A stretch of DNA of 64,000 nt. Source: Haloterrigena alkaliphila (GTDB taxonomy: Archaea; Halobacteriota; Halobacteria; Halobacteriales; Natrialbaceae). Each line of letters begins with the position of its first letter. The first letter of the stretch is position 1. The notes below the pieces were generated by a model. The model was not told the DNA's origin and made no database searches. It saw nothing but the letters and a program-made list of their open reading frames with translations. Where the stretch lies: assembly GCF_017352155.2 (NCBI RefSeq), contig NZ_CP071462.1, forward strand, positions 124,001 to 188,000, in the 5' to 3' direction. Both the position numbers and the translations under genes were made by a program. Below are positions 43,402 to 51,548 of the stretch, in pieces.

Positions 43402-44988
43402 CTAGCGCGACGCAGGATCGACGGCGGACTCGTCGCGGCCGCGGATAACATCAGCGAGACCGAGCCAGATCGGGACTGCCCACGCCATCGCGTACAGCGC
43501 CTGTGAACCTGGATTCGCGAGGACGGAGTAAGCGAGTTTGTGCAAACCGGATCGGAAGGGCACCGCGTCCCAGGCGGCCCGATAGGCCCGCACGACGGCG
43601 TAGATCCAGACGACCGCGTTGAAGCCGACGAGGAACCGCATCGGGGTCGAGAACGCGACCCCGTCGAGGCCGCTGGGGGACAGCAGCGCCACGAGCGCCG
43701 CGGCGGGGAGTCCGACGACGGTGAGAACGGCCAGCGACTGCAACAGGAGGGTCCCCGCCCACCGTCGTCGGTCGTCGACGCCGGCCACACAGCGCGCGAA
43801 CAGGTCCCGATACAGCCGGCGGACCCATCCCCGCTTTTCCCGCACCCAGTCGCCGAATCTCGTCGGACAGGGCGCTCGAACGTACCGGTCGATAACGCCG
43901 AACGCGTAACCCCGGCGGGACGCCGCCACGCCGAGGGGCAGCGCCGACTCCGTCTCGCGTCGCCAGCGGTCGAGGTCCTCCAGCGCGCTCGCTTCGAGGA
44001 ACGCGGCCGTCCCGGGCAGGTGGAACGGGCCCGCACTCGAGCCGGCCTCGAGATCCGAACGGATCGCCGCTCCCATCGACTCGAGCAGCGGGAGGATTCC
44101 GCCGTCGACGTCGTCCACCGTCCGTTTGGCCTGCACGATGTCGTACTCCTCGAGGCCGGCGACGGCGAGTTCGAGCGCGTCGACCGGCACCCGCGTTCCG
44201 GCCTCGAGGACGGTGACGACGTCGTCGGCCGCGACCGATCGGGAGGCGTAGGCGTCGGCCACCGCGGCGGCCGTCGACCGCGAGAGCTCCGGGCCCTCGA
44301 ACGTCCACGCGAGGGCGGGTCGCTCGTACGGCGCCCCCTCTGAGTCCGCCTCCCCGAGGTCGGTCTCGGTCGGACCGAATTTGGTCGGGTCGACTTCGAT
44401 CGGATCGACCTCGAGCCCCGGCGGTCGCCGCGGGTCGATCGTCCCCTCGAGATCGGTCGAACTCGAGTCGGGCGATTCGAAGACGGGGTAGACGGTGATC
44501 GCCGACGCCGGAAAGGTCCCGCGCGCGACGCTCGCGAGCGTTCGCTCGAGGGCGCCCCACCGATCGCTCGCGACCGGCACGAAGACGTGAATCCGCCGAC
44601 GGTAGCGCTCGGGAAGCCGACAGCGGGGGCCGGGCCCGTCTTCGACGGCCGGCGTTCGGTGCGGGTTCGCTTCCGCGTCGGCCGCTGTCGTCTCCGTGTT
44701 GACCCCCGTCGTCGACGTGTCGACCGACGTTGCCGTTGTCGTCCCCGCGTGTGTCCCTGAGTGGCTCGTCCCGCGATGGCCGCCGTCGGCGCGGGCTCGA
44801 GCCCGGTCGGCCGCGTCGTCGGGCCGGCGCTCGTCCTGTTTCGCGGCCCGCTCGAGGACGCGCCCGAGCGTCCGCTCGTCGACCACGTTCGTCGGACGGC
44901 GGAGGAACAGCCCCAGGAGCCCGCAGTTGACGACGAAGTAACAGAGTTGCGTCGCGACGAACGCGGCGACGACGGCCTCGACCAGCAT
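43402..44988 (-). CDS. Glycosyltransferase-like membrane protein
   Basis: A 528-residue protein with an N-terminal membrane segment (1-28), a Thr-rich linker (75-115), a soluble glycosyltransferase-type domain (about 130-380; RIHVFVPVASDRWGALERTL, then DDVVTVLEAGTRVPVDALEL), and three to four C-terminal helices (about 405-515). The nucleotide-sugar DxD motif is not obvious, so it is a divergent family-2-like enzyme at best. The C-terminal helices resemble membrane glycosyltransferases that add sugars or extrude polymers. Substrate unknown. Confidence 0.65.
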   Translation of the reverse strand: MLVEAVVAAFVATQLCYFVVNCGLLGLFLRRPTNVVDERTLGRVLERAAKQDERRPDDAADRARARADGGHRGTSHSGTHAGTTTATSVDTSTTGVNTETTAADAEANPHRTPAVEDGPGPRCRLPERYRRRIHVFVPVASDRWGALERTLASVARGTFPASAITVYPVFESPDSSSTDLEGTIDPRRPPGLEVDPIEVDPTKFGPTETDLGEADSEGAPYERPALAWTFEGPELSRSTAAAVADAYASRSVAADDVVTVLEAGTRVPVDALELAVAGLEEYDIVQAKRTVDDVDGGILPLLESMGAAIRSDLEAGSSAGPFHLPGTAAFLEASALEDLDRWRRETESALPLGVAASRRGYAFGVIDRYVRAPCPTRFGDWVREKRGWVRRLYRDLFARCVAGVDDRRRWAGTLLLQSLAVLTVVGLPAAALVALLSPSGLDGVAFSTPMRFLVGFNAVVWIYAVVRAYRAAWDAVPFRSGLHKLAYSVLANPGSQALYAMAWAVPIWLGLADVIRGRDESAVDPASR

Positions 44989-45101
44989 CGACTAGGGGAC
45001 TGTCGTCCCTCCGTATCTGTATTGCGGCCGGTTCGGCCGGGAGTTCGACCGGGAGTTCGACGGGACCGGTCGGTCGATTCGGGCTCGAGCGACGCGGGCG
45101 C

Positions 45102-46202
45102 TCACTCGAAGTACGCCGCCAGTCGCCGGGCCGCCTCCTCGACGCGCGGGGTGACGAGCGCGAAGCGCAGCCACTCGGTTCGGGAGTCGCCGAACGCCTC
45201 GCCGGGCATCCCCGCGACGCCGGCCTCGTCGATCAGCCGTTCGACGTTCGCGAGGGTCCCGGGGTAGCCGTCGAAGCGAGCCATCACGTAGAACGAGCCC
45301 TGGGGCGTGGTGTACTCGGCGCCCGCGTCGTCGAGGGCGTCGGTGAAGGTCTCGACGCGCTCCCGGAGCAGGTCGCGGTTGGCCTCGTAGTAGTCGGGTC
45401 CCGTCTCACGGAGCGCCCGCAGGACCGCGTACTGGCCGGGGCGAGTGGTGGCGACGTTGACCAGCATGTGGCGACTCCTGGCGTTCGCGACGAGTTCCGG
45501 CGGGAAGATCGCGTAGCCGACCCGAACGCCCGTGATCGCCATCGACTTCGAGAAGGCGTTCGTGACGATCCGGTGGCTCGAGTCGACCGCGAGCGCGCTG
45601 GCGAACCGCCCCGAGAGGTCGTAGTGGTCGTACACCTCGTCGCTGACGAGGACGGCGTCGTACTCCTCGGCGATGGCCGCGAGTTCCCGTACCGTCGCTT
45701 CGGGGTAGACCGCCCCGGTCGGGTTGTTCGGCGTGTTGACCACGATCGCGGCCGTCTCGTCGCTGGCGGCGTCCCGGACGTCGTCCGGATCGAGTTGCCC
45801 CGTCGCGTCACTCGCGACGAACCGCTGGGTCCCGCCGAGCATCGTCGTCTTGCCGGGGTAGTACGGGTAGACGGGATCGGTCAGAACGATCTCGTCCCCC
45901 CGATCGCGCTCGAGGGCCCGCGCCATCGCGAGGTAGTTCGCCTCGCCCGCGCCGTTGGTGACGACCACCTGCTCGGCGTCGACGCCTCTCCGGGCGGCGA
46001 TCTCCTCGCGGAGCTCGAGCAGCCCCTCGCTGGGCGGGTACTGGAAGCGATCCGGCTCGAGGTCGGCGTACGCTCGCAGCCCCTCCCGGAGCGCCTCGGG
46101 GGGCTCCCAGTCGGGGTTTCCGCTGACCATGTCGACGACGTCGCCCGCCGCCCGGTCGGCGTACTCCATGACGTGGAAGAACAGCGGCGTCTCGTACTCC
46201 AT
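45102..46202 (-). CDS. Class I/II PLP-dependent aminotransferase
   Basis: A 366-residue fold-type I transferase. The PLP lysine is K219 in TNAFSKSMAITGVRVGY; supporting motifs are NTPNNPTGAV (156-165), VSDEVYDHY (187-195) and the C-terminal arginine in LRFALV. It looks like an aspartate/aromatic amino-acid aminotransferase of the haloarchaeal type. The ATG at 46202 (MEYETPLFFHVMEYA) gives normal length; upstream frame sequence is non-coding. Divergent from the CinA-type gene. Confidence 0.9.
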   Translation of the reverse strand: MEYETPLFFHVMEYADRAAGDVVDMVSGNPDWEPPEALREGLRAYADLEPDRFQYPPSEGLLELREEIAARRGVDAEQVVVTNGAGEANYLAMARALERDRGDEIVLTDPVYPYYPGKTTMLGGTQRFVASDATGQLDPDDVRDAASDETAAIVVNTPNNPTGAVYPEATVRELAAIAEEYDAVLVSDEVYDHYDLSGRFASALAVDSSHRIVTNAFSKSMAITGVRVGYAIFPPELVANARSRHMLVNVATTRPGQYAVLRALRETGPDYYEANRDLLRERVETFTDALDDAGAEYTTPQGSFYVMARFDGYPGTLANVERLIDEAGVAGMPGEAFGDSRTEWLRFALVTPRVEEAARRLAAYFE

Positions 46203-46335
46203 GTGGGATAGCGCGTCGGCCCGTACCGTCGTTCTTTCCGTTCGCGCTTCCGGCGCGGCCGGTTCGTGGTCCCGCTCGCCGAGCGAGGGACGACCGCGGC
46301 ATTCACGTCGCCTCGGCGCCTGCATTCGAGTACCG

Positions 46336-46854
46336 ATGAACGACGACATCGACCGCGACCTGCCGATGGACGTCGCCGACGCGCTGCGGGACCGCGAGGA
46401 GAATCTGGCCGTCGCCGAGTCCTGTACCGGCGGACTGATCGGGGCCGCGATCACGGCCGTGCCGGGCGCCACCGACTACTTCGATTCGGGGCTGACGACC
46501 TACGCGTACGACGCCAAACGGCGCCACCTCGGGGTCAGCCGCGAGGCGCTGGACGAACACGGCGCCGTCTCGGAACCCGTCGCCCGCGAGATGGCGCGTG
46601 GGGTCCGCGACGCCGCGGACGTCACGTGGGGGATCTCGACGACCGGCGTCGCCGGACCCACCGGCGGCACCGAAGAGAACCCCGTCGGCACCGTCTACAT
46701 CGGCGTCGCCTACGCCGGCCCGTGGGGCAGCGAGTCGTCCTTCGCGTCCGTCTCGCGGTACGTCTTCGACGGCGACCGCGCGGACGTCCGGGCGAAGACC
46801 GTCGATCGGGCCCTCGAGGACCTGCTCGCGGCGATCGAGGAACGGGAGTCGTGA
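46336..46854 (+). CDS. CinA-type nicotinamide-nucleotide amidohydrolase (PncC-like)
   Basis: A 172-residue stand-alone CinA C-terminal domain. The active-site region AESCTGGLIGAAIT (28-41) and the later TGVAGPTGGT (109-118) are diagnostic. The enzyme deamidates nicotinamide mononucleotide in pyridine-nucleotide recycling. It lacks the MoaB-like N-terminal domain of full-length CinA, as usual for archaeal forms. ATG 46336; no operon partner. Confidence 0.92.
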   Translation: MNDDIDRDLPMDVADALRDREENLAVAESCTGGLIGAAITAVPGATDYFDSGLTTYAYDAKRRHLGVSREALDEHGAVSEPVAREMARGVRDAADVTWGISTTGVAGPTGGTEENPVGTVYIGVAYAGPWGSESSFASVSRYVFDGDRADVRAKTVDRALEDLLAAIEERES

Positions 46855-46971
46855 GCGTCGCATCGACGTTCGAATCGTCAGCGACCCGTCTCGTTCGCTC
46901 CAGAACCGCCCGAAGGAAAGACAGTCTCGGAGAGTAAACTATTCGGCACTCGCATTCCCAGTACCCGATAG

Positions 46972-47457
46972 ATGAACAAGAAGGGTCACGTTCTCAACGC
47001 CGCGCTCTTGAGTCTCGGACTGGGGTACGTGCTCGAGCCGTCGGGCGATGTCGAGACGTTTCGGACGATTATCATGATCGGCGTGCCGGTGACGCTGGGG
47101 GCGCTCTTCCCGGACGTCGACACCGCGTTCGGGCGTCACCGGAAGACGCTGCACAACCTCCCGGTGCTGGTCGGCTTCGTCGCCTTCCCGTACGTGTTCG
47201 GCAACCTCGAGTACGTCTGGATCGGCGTGCTCACGCACTACGTGCTCGACGTCGCGGGGAGCAAGCGCGGCATCGCGCTGTTCTATCCGCTCTGGAAGAA
47301 GGAGTTCGGCCTCCCCGTCGGCGTCGCGGTCAGCAGCAGACACGCGGACGTGATGACGATGGTCATCACCGTCCTCGAACTGGCGCTCGTCGCGCTGATC
47401 GTCTTCGAAATCCCGCAGTGGGGCTTCGAGATGGGCCGCCAGATGGCCGGCCTGTAG
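46972..47457 (+). CDS. YdjM-type membrane metal-dependent hydrolase
   Basis: A 161-residue membrane protein with four hydrophobic segments and the family's histidine/aspartate motifs: H6 (KKGHVLNA), GALFPDVDTAFGRHRKTLHN (43-62) and THYVLDVAGSKRG (88-100). These give a His/Asp metal site. It belongs to the LexA-binding/inner-membrane metal-dependent hydrolase group; the substrate is unknown. It ends 67 nt before repeat copy C1. Confidence 0.85.
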   Translation: MNKKGHVLNAALLSLGLGYVLEPSGDVETFRTIIMIGVPVTLGALFPDVDTAFGRHRKTLHNLPVLVGFVAFPYVFGNLEYVWIGVLTHYVLDVAGSKRGIALFYPLWKKEFGLPVGVAVSSRHADVMTMVITVLELALVALIVFEIPQWGFEMGRQMAGL

Positions 47458-47523
47458 GTTCGAATCGGTTCGATTCGGTATCGCTTTTGGACTCGAATTC
47501 TTTCCCCTCCCTGACCATCCGGC

Positions 47524-47656
47524 GTGCGGTGGCGTGCGCCGGGCCGCAGTGAGTCATCGACGAACTGCGGCACGAACCCGCGCGAGGGATGAGCGAGTGC
47601 AACGAGCGAATCGGCTGGGGAGGGCGTGGCGATTCCCCGTTGCCACGATCGCAGGA
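47524..47656 (-). repeat. Structured dispersed repeat, copy C1
   Basis: Minus-strand copy in family order, with the core CCAGCCGATTCGCTC and CACTCGCTCATCCCTCGCGC. The 8-bp hairpin is GCCGCAGT (47543-47550)/ACTGCGGC (47564-47571); its minus-strand loop is TCGTCGATGACTC, nearly identical to that of copy D. It ends GCACGCCACCGCAC. Confidence 0.9.
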
Positions 47657-47762
47657 CGGTGCTCATTGTCCCTCACTTCACTCGTGACCGCGGTTCTATC
47701 CGTACCGTCGAGTCGTGTTCCATCAACACCGATCGCGAACAACAGTGGAAACGTCCGAAAGT

Positions 47763-47905
47763 GTTCTGCTCATTCTGGCGGTCAGGGATTGCCACGCCCT
47801 CCCCAGCCGATTCGCTCGTTCACTCCGCTCACTCACTCATCCCTCGCGCAGTAACATCGATCGGTCCTCGAGTCCTCGGACCGATCGACAGCGCGCGCCA
47901 CCGCA
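47763..47905 (+). repeat. Structured dispersed repeat, copy C2
   Basis: Family order with GTTCTGCTCAT in place of the usual CTATCGTGG start, a short hairpin TGGC/GCCA, the core, CTCATCCCTCGCGC and a perfect 11-bp hairpin TCGATCGGTCC (47857-47867)/GGACCGATCGA (47878-47888) with loop TCGAGTCCTC, then AGCGCGCGCCACCGCA. Confidence 0.9.
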
Positions 47906-48066
47906 CGCCGGCTGGATAGTTCAGCGTCCGACGTCCTCGTCGAAATCGAATAGACTGGCGATAGTGCTCGAGAACCAGACGAGAACTAAGTGACACACCG
48001 AACCGGCGTGCCAACCGAACGAAAACGGAGAACGGCTCGAAAAACGACGAACTGAACGACCCGGCG

Positions 48067-49074
48067 CTAGCGATTCGGCGCCCACTCCTCGCAGGCGTCC
48101 ATGTCGTCCATCGCGGTCTCGTGGCGGGCGCAGTAGGGGACCATCCCCTCCGACGAGCGGACGTACTCGAAGTGCTCGCAGTTGCCGCAGTAGCGGTCCG
48201 TCGGCGCGGCGGACCGGGAGGGCTCCGACTCGACGATTTCGGCGTCGCGGCCGTCGCCGTCCAGCGGCGAGGAGAGGTCCGCGGTGGTCGTCCCGCCGTC
48301 GCTGGTCGCCGCGCCCGGGCCGCGAGGACCGGCGCCGGATCCCGTCCCGGTCGACAGTCGGCGACTCGCGTTCGACCCGCTCGAGGTCGAGGCGCCGGAG
48401 TTCGAAACGCCGGAGTTCGAGACGCTCGAGTCCGCGTCTGAGGCGGCGGTCGGGTCGTCCGCGTTCGTCTGCGTCTCGACGTCGCCGTCTGGCGTGCCGC
48501 CGAGGAAGCCGATGCCGCCGAGCCCGCTCGAGTCGGTCGACTCGGTGACTTCGACGACCGTCTTGTTCTGGCGGGTGACGTTCATCTGGAGGGCGCCGCC
48601 GGGGTCGTTGCGCGTCTTGAAGTTGACGACGGCGGTGAACAGGCTCCAGACGGCCAGGAAGAGCCCGAACAGGTAGACGGCGGAGACCCGCAGCGTGTGG
48701 TCGGCGCCGTAGCTCCGCCAGTCGTAGGGGTAGGCGCCCCAGAAGAGGACGACCCCGAGCAGACACAGGCTCACGCTGATCGCGGCGGCGGCCTGGACTC
48801 GTTTGCCCGCGGGCAACACGAGGAAGACCCCGACCAGCGCGGTGGGAACGCCGAGGCCGGCGAGCACGCCGGCGACGCGAACGGACGCGTAGGGTTCCTC
48901 GACGCCCGGCGAGAGCGCCGTCGCGGCGCCGCTGAAGAGGTCCGTCGTCGCCATAAGGACGGCCACGACGGCCAGGATCGCCCCCACCAGGACGAGCGCC
49001 GTCCCGGCGTACAGTTGCCGGGGGCTCGCCACCTCCCGTGCGGTCCCGTCGTAGACCTCCGTCAGACTTGTCAT
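48067..49074 (-). CDS. Haloarchaeal membrane protein with C-terminal zinc-ribbon-like motif
   Basis: A 335-residue protein with about five hydrophobic segments in the first half (25-50, 66-85, 95-120, 130-155) followed by a Ser/Gly/Asp-rich flexible linker and a C-terminal metal-binding-type motif (YCGNCEHFEYV, then PYCARHETAMDDMDACEEW). It contains GGIGFLGG like the ArsA protein, perhaps by chance. The family is known mainly from haloarchaea and its function is unknown. The ATG at 49074 starts MTSLTEVYDGTARE; the earlier in-frame codons have no coding character. Confidence 0.8.
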   Translation of the reverse strand: MTSLTEVYDGTAREVASPRQLYAGTALVLVGAILAVVAVLMATTDLFSGAATALSPGVEEPYASVRVAGVLAGLGVPTALVGVFLVLPAGKRVQAAAAISVSLCLLGVVLFWGAYPYDWRSYGADHTLRVSAVYLFGLFLAVWSLFTAVVNFKTRNDPGGALQMNVTRQNKTVVEVTESTDSSGLGGIGFLGGTPDGDVETQTNADDPTAASDADSSVSNSGVSNSGASTSSGSNASRRLSTGTGSGAGPRGPGAATSDGGTTTADLSSPLDGDGRDAEIVESEPSRSAAPTDRYCGNCEHFEYVRSSEGMVPYCARHETAMDDMDACEEWAPNR

Positions 49075-49252
49075 GTACGATCGGTTAGGGCTCCCCCCAC
49101 AAAACGCTACGTCAGACACACCTCGCCGGACGGAGAGTTTCGACCGCTCCGAGAGGCGACTCGCGTCCGGCGGATCGTGACTGGCGACCGGCGGACCGCG
49201 ACCGATTCCCGGAAACGAAAGGTTGAATCTATCGGCTCGCAAACGGCAGGCT

Positions 49253-49540
49253 ATGAGCGACGAGGACGACGAGGACGAGCCGGCCGTCGCGCTCGGCGAG
49301 CGAACGCCCGTCGACGGCGCCCCGCTCGCCCGCGTCACGTCCCGACTGACCTGGCCGAAAGAGAAGAGCGAAGTCGATCGCCTCGAGGGCGACAGCGTCA
49401 TTCGGACGCCCGACGGACCCCGGGAGCTGTCGGCCGTCCTCGAGGAGCTCGACGAGACCTACTTCCAGCGCCACCAGGAATTCGAGACGCACGTTCGGGA
49501 CGTGATCGGCGCCGGTCCGGTCACGACCGCCGACGAGTAA
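49253..49540 (+). CDS. DUF5789-type small acidic protein
   Basis: A 95-residue acidic protein (MSDEDDEDEPAVALGERTPV) with the recognisable haloarchaeal segment PLARVTSRLTWPKEKSEVDR and a helical C-terminus (LEELDETYFQRHQEFETHV). I recall this as DUF5789; function unknown. The stop is 4 nt before the GTG start of the CPBP-family gene, so the two are co-transcribed. Confidence 0.8.
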   Translation: MSDEDDEDEPAVALGERTPVDGAPLARVTSRLTWPKEKSEVDRLEGDSVIRTPDGPRELSAVLEELDETYFQRHQEFETHVRDVIGAGPVTTADE

Positions 49541-49544
49541 ATCT

Positions 49545-50243
49545 GTGGCGACGGAGGAGGTCCGAAGCGGCGCTCGCTGGCTTCGCGACCAGTTCAATCG
49601 CCTCACGTGGGTCCAGAAGTCGCTGCTGACCGGCGCGGTGGTGACCCTCCTATGGGTGCAGGTCGTTCCCGACGATATCGGGCGGCGAGCCGTGATCGAC
49701 ACCGTGTTGCTGATCGGCGTGCCGCTCGCGCTCGGGGTGACCCACGGCGAGCACCTCGGCTGGAACGTCAACCGCGTCGCCGTCCGCAACACGGTCTTGC
49801 TCTCGCTGTTCGTCCTGCCGTTCTACCTCGTAGGATCGACGCTGCCGACGATCCGGGGGTTCTACCCGATGTGGGAGACCTCGGCCGCGCTGGGGGAGTT
49901 CGTTCCCCACGCGCTCAGGCTGTTCCTGCTCGCGCTGGCCGCGGAGACCTACTACCGCGGCCTGCTCTGCGTGGGCGTCAGGGAAATCGGCCGGAAAGCG
50001 GTGTTCATCAGTCCGATCGTCTACATGCTTCATCACGCCAGCAAACCGCCGATCGAGTTCTTGCTATCGGGGCCGACCGACGTCCTCTTCGGCACGGTCG
50101 ACTACGAGTCCGACTCGATCCTGCCCTCCGTGGTCGCCCACGGCGCGGGGCTAGTCCTGCTCGACTGGCTCGTCCTCCACGACCCGCTGTTCGACCCCAC
50201 GCCGTTCCTTCGGTTTCTCGAGTGGCTGCCGGTTCCGCTGTAA
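49545..50243 (+). CDS. CPBP-family (CAAX-like) intramembrane protein, altered active site
   Basis: A 232-residue membrane protein with about seven hydrophobic segments. The family's EExxxR motif appears as AAETYYRG, so the first glutamate is missing while the second Glu and the Arg remain. The later His motif is MLHHASKP. In active CPBP glutamic-type proteases the missing glutamate is catalytic, so this may be a non-catalytic relative. It starts with GTG 49545, 4 nt after the preceding stop. Confidence 0.78.
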   Translation: MATEEVRSGARWLRDQFNRLTWVQKSLLTGAVVTLLWVQVVPDDIGRRAVIDTVLLIGVPLALGVTHGEHLGWNVNRVAVRNTVLLSLFVLPFYLVGSTLPTIRGFYPMWETSAALGEFVPHALRLFLLALAAETYYRGLLCVGVREIGRKAVFISPIVYMLHHASKPPIEFLLSGPTDVLFGTVDYESDSILPSVVAHGAGLVLLDWLVLHDPLFDPTPFLRFLEWLPVPL

Positions 50244-50385
50244 CCGCCAGCACCCGGTCCGAGGGTGCCGACAGATCGGTCCCGCCAGTTCGTCGACGGG
50301 CGCCCGGTCACGGCCGCCTATCAGCGGGTTCTAATTAGCGAATAGAAATGTCAAGGTTTACGTACGATCCCGCGGATCGTCCCCT

Positions 50386-51498
50386 ATGGACTCCCGAACC
50401 GCGTTCTTCGCCCTCCTCCTCGTCGTTCTCGGGGTGATCACGACGCTGCTGATCGCCCCGCTGTTGCAGTACGTGATGGCGGCCGCCCTCCTCGCGTTCG
50501 TCCTCTACCCCGCGTACGAGCGCCTCGAGCCGCGGTTCGGCTCGCGACCGGCGGCCATCCTGTTGACCGGGATCGCCATCGTCGCCGCCGTCGTCCCGCT
50601 GCTCGTTCTTTCCCTCGTCGTGCTGGACACCGCCGTCTCGTTTCTCACCGACTTCGACGCCGAACGCGCGATAGAAACCGTCCGCGGGGTGGCGGAGGAC
50701 GATCTCGGCCTCGAGAGCCAGCAGATCGACGCGATCGAGACGGCGATTCACACCGAGGTCGAAACCTCCCTCTCGAGCGCGGCCGAACTCGCCCTCGGCG
50801 AACTGATGCGGCTGGTCAACGCCAGCGTCGAGATGGCGATCGGGCTGGCCGTCTTCGTCTTCCTGCTGTACTACCTGCTCGTCGACGGGGACGAGTTCGT
50901 CGCCTGGCTCGGCGACGTGGCCCCGCTCGATCCGCACGTGCGCGACGAACTCTTTGAGGAGGTCCAGACCGTCACCTGGGCCGTGATCTACAGTCACGTC
51001 CTCGTCGCGATCGTCCAGGGCGGGCTCGGCGGACTCGGATTCGTCCTGCTGGGCGTCCCGAACGCGGCCTTCTGGACGGTGATCATGGTCCTGGTCTCGT
51101 TCCTGCCCGCGATCGGCGTCTGGCTCGTCTGGGCGCCCGCCGTGGGCTATCTCACGACGATCGGCGAGCCGGTCGCCGCCGCGCTCCTCCTGGCCTACGG
51201 GCTCACGGCCCTCGCGCTGGTCGACAACTACCTGCGCGCGATCTTCGTCGATCGGGGCTCCGGACTCCACCCCGCGGCCGTCATCATCGGCGTCATCGGC
51301 GGCATCTACCTGCTCGGGATCATGGGACTGTTCCTCGGTCCCGTCCTGCTCGCGATGTTCAAAGCCGGCGTGAACGTCTTCAACAGGGTCGTCATCGCGG
51401 GCGACGAATCGAGCGCGGCGGAACCCGACCCGGCAGCCGGGTCGCCGGCCGCGGCCGGCGCCGAGCAACCGCTTTCGGAGTCGGACGGCGCGGACTGA
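50386..51498 (+). CDS. AI-2E (PerM/TqsA) family membrane transporter
   Basis: A 370-residue permease-family protein with eight hydrophobic segments. Typical pieces are ILLTGIAIVAAVVPLLV, the long soluble loop between TM3 and TM4 (about 95-140), VFVFLLYYLLVDGDEF, VSFLPAIGVWLVWAP and the C-terminal GGIYLLGIMGLFLGPVLLA. Members include Na+/H+ antiporters and exporters of signalling molecules. The Ala/Pro-rich tail is soluble. Substrate unknown. Confidence 0.88.
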   Translation: MDSRTAFFALLLVVLGVITTLLIAPLLQYVMAAALLAFVLYPAYERLEPRFGSRPAAILLTGIAIVAAVVPLLVLSLVVLDTAVSFLTDFDAERAIETVRGVAEDDLGLESQQIDAIETAIHTEVETSLSSAAELALGELMRLVNASVEMAIGLAVFVFLLYYLLVDGDEFVAWLGDVAPLDPHVRDELFEEVQTVTWAVIYSHVLVAIVQGGLGGLGFVLLGVPNAAFWTVIMVLVSFLPAIGVWLVWAPAVGYLTTIGEPVAAALLLAYGLTALALVDNYLRAIFVDRGSGLHPAAVIIGVIGGIYLLGIMGLFLGPVLLAMFKAGVNVFNRVVIAGDESSAAEPDPAAGSPAAAGAEQPLSESDGAD

Positions 51499-51548
51499 TC
51501 GGGCTCGAGCGAGCGGGTCGTCTCCACGTGAATCGGTGAGAAGCAGCG

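Larger units (their letters stand above)
47458..48066. other. Non-coding region holding an inverted repeat pair
   Basis: About 610 bases between convergent genes, containing copies C1 (47524-47656, minus) and C2 (47763-47905, plus), whose 5' ends face inward across a ~105-nt spacer. That spacer and the one between A1 and A2 both contain CACTT(C/G) and CGGTTCTAT. No gene is visible. Confidence 0.75.
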
